A stretch of 7,725 bases of DNA from CAYPPS01 sp964412685 (GTDB lineage Bacteria; Patescibacteriota; Microgenomatia; PFEM01; CAYPPS01), in assembly GCA_964412685.1 (NCBI GenBank), contig CAYPPS010000027.1, forward strand, positions 1 to 7,725, read 5' to 3'. The notes below the pieces were generated by a model. That model ran no database searches, was not told the origin of the DNA, and was given only the letters and a program-made list of their open reading frames with translations. Position 1 is the first letter of the stretch; each line of letters begins with the position of its first letter. This document shows positions 4,896 to 7,725 of this stretch, piece by piece. The position numbers and the translations under genes were made by a program.

Positions 4896-5436
4896 TCATC
4901 CAAGCACGCCTAAAAGCAATTCGAGCCCGCCTCAGTTTCATTTCCACCGCTTTAGCAGACTTTTGGTCAAGCAAAGCAATTTGTTTGACCTTAAGACCTT
5001 CTACATACTTTAGTCGTAAAACGTGGCGATATCCCTCGGAAAGACCAATTAAAGTTTTCAAAACTCGTCTCTTTAATTCCACTTCATCCAGAGCCGTCTC
5101 CGGGCTCAAGGCTTGACTGGCAATCTTTTCCAAGCTGGGCAAAAAGGAAAAAACGACTGTCTTAATCTTCTTTTTCCGATAAAAGTCAGCCACATTATGA
5201 CGGGTAATTCCAATTACCCAAGTAGAAAGCGAGCTTTTGAAAGAAAATCGAGGCAAGCAGATAATCGCATCCATTAAAGTATCTTGAGCTACTTCTTCCA
5301 CATCCCGACTGTCATCAATTTTCTGAGCAACGAAACCAAACACCTTGGGATAGAGATTGTTTTTAAATTCCGATAAGGCCGACTTGTCTCTTCTCAAAAC
5401 CCCCTTAATTAGAGCCTTCTCTTCTTTTTTATCCAT
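4777..5436 (-). CDS. ECF-like RNA polymerase sigma-70 family factor
   Basis: A 219-aa protein with the two-domain layout of group 4 (ECF) sigma factors. Sigma region 2 spans about residues 24-88 (YPKVFGFVAQKI, DVEEVAQDTLMDAI, FKSSLSTWVIGITRHNVADFYRKKK), binding the core polymerase and -10 DNA. Region 4 spans about 123-176, with GLSEGYRHVLRLKYVEGLKVKQIALL and KAVEMKLRRARIAF forming the helix-turn-helix for -35 recognition. The linker between them is short and variable. A ~40-residue tail (180-219) follows region 4 and is encoded by the stretch shared with the next gene. It is longer than typical ECF ends. GGGAAGG just before ATG 5436 may serve as Shine-Dalgarno, though only three bases away; a TGGTAAACT box (5447-5455, minus) lies ten bases upstream. 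The gene heads a three-gene operon and is divergent from tRNA-Thr. Its target genes are unknown. Confidence 0.9.
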   Translation of the reverse strand: MDKKEEKALIKGVLRRDKSALSEFKNNLYPKVFGFVAQKIDDSRDVEEVAQDTLMDAIICLPRFSFKSSLSTWVIGITRHNVADFYRKKKIKTVVFSFLPSLEKIASQALSPETALDEVELKRRVLKTLIGLSEGYRHVLRLKYVEGLKVKQIALLDQKSAKAVEMKLRRARIAFRRAWMNEISINQTNQLNFEGDLSLLAKHFGVDLAPLFDSAKNSD

Positions 5437-5449
5437 TCGCCTTCCCAGT

Positions 5450-5479
5450 TTACCATTCTTTCTCTCGCTATAGTATAAT
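5450..5479 (+). promoter_or_regulatory. tRNA-Thr promoter, overlapping a divergent -10
   Basis: TTACCA (5450-5455, 4/6) and a perfect TATAAT (5474-5479) are 18 bases apart, placing +1 near 5486, three bases before the mature tRNA. On the minus strand the same bases offer TATACT (5472-5477), which could give the sigma-factor gene a ~30-base leader. A nearer minus-strand box, TGGTAAACT (5447-5455), would give that gene a near-leaderless transcript instead. Confidence 0.55.
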
Positions 5480-5488
5480 TAAGGGTGT

Positions 5489-5565
5489 GCTGGGGTAGCT
5501 CAGTTGGTTAGAGCAATTGTTTTGTAAACAATAGGTCGTGGGTTCGAATCCCACCCCCAGCTCCA
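5489..5565 (+). tRNA. tRNA-Thr (anticodon UGU)
   Basis: A complete cloverleaf: acceptor stem GCTGGGG (5489-5495) with CCCCAGC (5555-5561), D stem GCTC/GAGC (5498-5501, 5511-5514), anticodon stem ATTGT/ACAAT (5516-5520, 5528-5532) and T stem GTGGG/CCCAC around TTCGAAT (5538-5554). The seven-base anticodon loop TTTGTAA carries TGT at 5523-5525, reading ACA-type threonine codons. G1-C72, C2-G71 and the G35-U36 anticodon bases agree with known Thr identity elements. The discriminator is U, and CCA is encoded in the DNA. There is no intron and all stems are fully paired. Confidence 0.98.
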
Positions 5566-5596
5566 AACAATTATAAAGACATGTTTTCTTCGCAAC

Positions 5597-5624
5597 TAGA
5601 CAACTTTCTTCTTCCTGATAAAAT
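5597..5624 (+). promoter_or_regulatory. Promoter of the glycoside hydrolase gene
   Basis: TAGACA (5597-5602, 5/6 to the -35 consensus), a 16-base spacer, and TAAAAT (5619-5624, 5/6) with a TG extension at 5616-5617. The predicted start, about 5631, is only three bases before the ATG at 5634. The AGGAG at 5625-5629 would then lie upstream of the transcript start. It would act as a Shine-Dalgarno only in read-through transcripts, for example from tRNA-Thr. Confidence 0.5.
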
Positions 5625-5633
5625 AGGAGTCCA

Positions 5634-7004
5634 ATGAAAAAACTCTTGGTTTTATTCTGTCTGAGCTTATTCCTATTATTGGCCAATCGTCAAGCAAAGG
5701 GAATTTATGATCCAATCAGCGTGCCCAACAATCGTTTTGGCATCCATATTGTTTCAGAAGTAGATTTGGGCAACGCCGCCCAGCTGGTTAACAGTTCCGG
5801 CGGAAAATGGGGTTATGTCGCCTTGGTAATCCGCCAAGATGAACAAAATGTTGGTTACTGGCAAGAAATCTTTAAGAAAACAAACCGGCTCAAGCTCATC
5901 CCTATTATTAGACTGGCAACTCAAGCTCAAGGAGATTATTGGCAGAAACCGGAACTTGAACAAGCCGAATCCTGGGCCAACTTCCTCGATCAACTTCCCT
6001 GGCCAACTCAAAACCGCTACGTAGTTATTTTTAATGAACCCAATCATGCTAAAGAATGGGGTCAAGAAATTAACCCGGCTGAATATGGCGCCATCTTCAA
6101 AGAATATGCCTCCAAGCTAAAGGAAAAAAGCCGAGATTTCTTCATTCTTCCCGCTGGCTTAGATGCTTCTGCCAGCAATCATCCAGGCTCCACTTTAGAT
6201 GAAGTTACCTTTCTTAGCCAAATGACCAATGCTCAACCCGACTTTTTTGATTACCTCGACGGCTGGACTTCTCATTCCTATCCCCAGCCCGATTTTAAAG
6301 GCTCTCCCAACGACTCTGGCCGAGGAACGGTCAAGACCTATCTCTGGGAATTAAACCTTTTAGAAAACCTAGGACTAAACAGACAATTGCCTGTTTTTAT
6401 TACCGAAACGGGTTGGAATCAACGAGGAATAAGTACCGACACTTTAGTCAGTCATTATCAAACTGCTTTTAAAACTGTTTGGGATGACCCTCAGATTGTC
6501 GCCATCATCCCTTTCCTTCTTAACTACCAAGGTGAACCATTCGCTGATTTTTCCTGGCAAGTTTTGGGAGCCACTACTTTCCAACCTCACTACTACACTG
6601 TTCAGGCCTTGACTAAAACTACTGGCGAACCAAAACAAAAACACCAAGTTGAAATCTTGAATCGATTCCCCAATCAGTTAGTCGCTAAAACCACCTACAA
6701 TTTAAGTTTGAAGATAACTAATCAAGGTCAATCAATTATTAGCCCCGAGGACGGTTTCGAAGTGAGAATTGAAACTACTCCTCAACTTGATTTACACCTA
6801 GGTCTCTTGCCAACGATTGAACCGGGAGAGACCAAAGAACTAAAAATTAATTTTACTCCTTCGGGTGAAGACAAAATCTATCAAATTAAGTATTGGCTGG
6901 CTAGAAAAAGCCAAGCCGTCTCACCGACAAGACAGCAAATCCTGAAAGTTTTCCCCTTATTAAGCCTCAAGGGCTTTATGGTCTGGTTGAAATTGATTAA
7001 GTAG
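5634..7004 (+). CDS. Secreted clan-A-type glycoside hydrolase with C-terminal beta-sandwich-like region
   Basis: A 456-aa protein. An N-terminal signal peptide (MKKLLVLFCLSLFLLLA, cleavage plausibly near residues 19-24) sends it across the membrane. Residues ~34-330 look like a TIM barrel. FNEPNH has Glu135 as the likely acid/base, SHSYP is at 213-217, and VFITETGW has Glu258 as the likely nucleophile. This NEP...ETGW arrangement is typical of retaining clan GH-A hydrolases, but the exact family and sugar cannot be read off. Residues ~335-440 form a strand-rich region (YNLSLKITNQGQ, LPTIEPGETKELKINF) like a bacterial Ig/CARDB-type domain. A short hydrophobic C-terminus (FPLLSLKGFMVWLKLI) may help attach it to the membrane. 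AGGAG precedes ATG 5634 by four bases, though it overlaps the likely promoter. It may act on cell-surface or host/environmental polysaccharide; that is inference. Confidence 0.85.
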   Translation: MKKLLVLFCLSLFLLLANRQAKGIYDPISVPNNRFGIHIVSEVDLGNAAQLVNSSGGKWGYVALVIRQDEQNVGYWQEIFKKTNRLKLIPIIRLATQAQGDYWQKPELEQAESWANFLDQLPWPTQNRYVVIFNEPNHAKEWGQEINPAEYGAIFKEYASKLKEKSRDFFILPAGLDASASNHPGSTLDEVTFLSQMTNAQPDFFDYLDGWTSHSYPQPDFKGSPNDSGRGTVKTYLWELNLLENLGLNRQLPVFITETGWNQRGISTDTLVSHYQTAFKTVWDDPQIVAIIPFLLNYQGEPFADFSWQVLGATTFQPHYYTVQALTKTTGEPKQKHQVEILNRFPNQLVAKTTYNLSLKITNQGQSIISPEDGFEVRIETTPQLDLHLGLLPTIEPGETKELKINFTPSGEDKIYQIKYWLARKSQAVSPTRQQILKVFPLLSLKGFMVWLKLIK

Positions 7005-7008
7005 ACAA

Positions 7009-7203
7009 TTATTGACTAGCGGGTTTTTCAAATTCTTCTCTTGTCAAAAAAGGAGACAGCTTCATCGCTTTTTGCCAAATGGTTTCTTTTTCTGACTTGC
7101 CACTCGCCTGAATATACTTTTGACGTAGCTTAGCCAGCTTGGCTTTCTTGTTTTGTTTAATCTTGATTCTCTTAGATTTCTTTTTGGGTGAGATCCGACT
7201 CAT
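7009..7203 (-). CDS. Small lysine-rich protein, 64 aa
   Basis: A very basic protein. Residues 1-30 are dominated by Lys/Arg (PKKKSKRIKIKQNKKAK, then LAKLRQKY), followed by a Lys/Glu-rich helix and an SPFLTREEFEKP end. No known domain is recognised. Similar short basic KIKxKxxKK..LRxKY proteins are common hypothetical genes in Patescibacteria (from memory), and RNA or ribosome association would be a guess. The frame is open to an upstream ATG at 7239, but I chose ATG 7203. It lies seven bases after a TAAAAT box that would be inside the longer version, and the extra 12 residues look unlike the rest. Its stop is five bases from the glycoside hydrolase stop on the other strand. Confidence 0.65.
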   Translation of the reverse strand: MSRISPKKKSKRIKIKQNKKAKLAKLRQKYIQASGKSEKETIWQKAMKLSPFLTREEFEKPASQ

Positions 7204-7210
7204 GAAGGCT

Positions 7211-7239
7211 ATTTTACCCCATGCAGGCTCGAGGTGCAA
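7211..7239 (-). promoter_or_regulatory. Promoter of the 64-aa protein gene
   Basis: On the minus strand TTGCAC (7234-7239, TTG conserved, 3/6) is followed after exactly 17 bases by TAAAAT (7211-7216, 5/6). Seven bases then lead to ATG 7203, so the transcript would be leaderless or carry a one-base leader. There is no Shine-Dalgarno. Confidence 0.45.
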
Positions 7240-7248
7240 TATTGAAAG

Positions 7249-7725
7249 TTATTCCGTCGGCAAAGGTGGCGGTGGTGGCATCACGGGTGGTTTGTCAGAA
7301 GGCGGTTCATTAGCGCTCTCAGGAGGTTTGTTTCCCCCTTCAGACGAAGTGTTATCCTCTAGGGGCAGATCACCTTCAGGATCAGTTGGCGGCTGCCAAT
7401 CATCTTCATCAGAAGAACTTGGTAGAAGAAGAACCAATAAGGCAATGATAAAGATCAAACCCGCTAGTCCACCAAGGATGTAGGTTAAATTACCCTTGAT
7501 CCAGCCTCCCAAACCGCCACCGCCATCTTCAGGGACCACTTCAGGTTCATAAGCCGGAGTTGGGGTTGGACTGGCAGCAATGGCGGACAGATCCTCGTCA
7601 ACACCAGGTAAAACTTGAGAAATTGGCTGAAATCCTTCTGGAGGTTCTTCTTCTACCCCTGTTGGCACGGGTGTTGGGGTCGCGTTAGAACCACCGGTAG
7701 CAACGTAATAGCCTCGGGCGCTGGC
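7249..7725 (-). CDS. C-terminal part of a membrane-anchored surface protein with Pro/Thr-rich linkers
   Basis: The frame is open to the window edge, so the start and any N-terminal domain are missing. A GTG at 7668 could be read as a start, but the preceding codons (ending ...YYVATGGSNATPTPVP) continue the same low-complexity linker style, arguing for a longer protein. In order come a Thr/Pro linker, an acidic segment, a second linker (SPTPTPAYEPEVVPED), a Gly-rich GGGGLGG and one transmembrane helix (YILGGLAGLIFIIALLVLLL). A ~55-residue Pro/Glu/Asp/Ser-rich tail ends in PPPPPLPTE. The tail begins with acidic residues rather than a basic stop-transfer cluster, so orientation is uncertain. Such stalk-plus-anchor ends are typical of large extracellular proteins in this kind of genome. 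No sortase motif is visible. The function depends on the unseen N-terminus. Confidence 0.75.
   Translation of the reverse strand, partial: ASARGYYVATGGSNATPTPVPTGVEEEPPEGFQPISQVLPGVDEDLSAIAASPTPTPAYEPEVVPEDGGGGLGGWIKGNLTYILGGLAGLIFIIALLVLLLPSSSDEDDWQPPTDPEGDLPLEDNTSSEGGNKPPESANEPPSDKPPVMPPPPPLPTE

Noticed and set aside
5468..5686. Minus-strand 72-codon open frame containing a GVGFEPTTY-type peptide
   Set aside because: It is the antisense reading of the tRNA-Thr gene; such peptides are a familiar false gene call opposite tRNAs.
7139..7483. Plus-strand 114-codon open frame rich in Gly and Ser
   Set aside because: It is the antisense of the Pro-rich surface-protein tail and the 64-aa gene; its composition simply mirrors the opposite strand.
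1..7725. TGA recoding as glycine, known in some Patescibacteria lineages
   Set aside because: The LigB-like, def, fmt, membrane-protein and sigma genes all end naturally at TGA with the next gene starting at or near it, so TGA acts as stop.
1..7725. CRISPR array, transposase or prophage genes
   Set aside because: No spaced direct repeats, transposase motifs or phage structural genes were seen; the only repeat-like element is the def palindrome.

Overview
The window looks like chromosomal DNA of a small-genome Candidate Phyla Radiation (Patescibacteria) bacterium, most likely close to Microgenomates. The signs are densely packed short genes with overlapping starts and stops, compact versions of housekeeping enzymes, a short palindromic repeat read through inside a coding sequence, many small lineage-type hypothetical proteins, and Pro/Thr-rich surface-protein linkers. 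This placement is inference from gene style; no rRNA or other taxonomic marker is present. TGA is used as a true stop by several genes, so the standard code (table 11) applies.

Plus strand, 2-2612: the 3' end of a LigB-type (class III extradiol dioxygenase-like) gene is coupled through TGATG to an AMMECR1-family gene. Then come a membrane-anchored protein with a PsbP-like motif and a def-fmt pair (peptide deformylase and methionyl-tRNA formyltransferase, ATGA overlap) for N-terminal Met formylation and deformylation. Both enzymes are odd: the deformylase carries an in-frame palindromic insertion, and the formyltransferase lacks about 46 residues of its N-terminal domain, including the usual tRNA-contacting loop.

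2604-4290: rpmB (L28, minus) converges on fmt and diverges from an M50 site-2 protease gene (plus) across a 74-base intergenic region with overlapping -10 boxes. The protease gene shares a CTAG stop palindrome with an unrecognised 170-aa gene on the minus strand. A 228-base non-coding stretch follows. It holds a promoter-like element on the plus strand and sequence able to form a long closing stem, and I propose it as an unidentified structured small RNA.

4291-5436 (minus): an overlapping operon of an ECF-like sigma factor, a two-helix membrane protein (119-base overlap with the sigma gene) and a small zinc-ribbon protein. It is divergent from a complete tRNA-Thr(UGU) gene at 5489-5565.

5634-7725: a secreted clan-A-type glycoside hydrolase with a C-terminal beta-sandwich-like tail (plus) faces two minus-strand genes. 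These are a 64-aa lysine-rich protein and the C-terminal part of a membrane-anchored surface protein with Pro/Thr linkers that runs off the window.

A recurrent feature is an (extended) -10 box lying only 6-11 bases before the start codon of several genes. This suggests that leaderless or near-leaderless transcription is common here.
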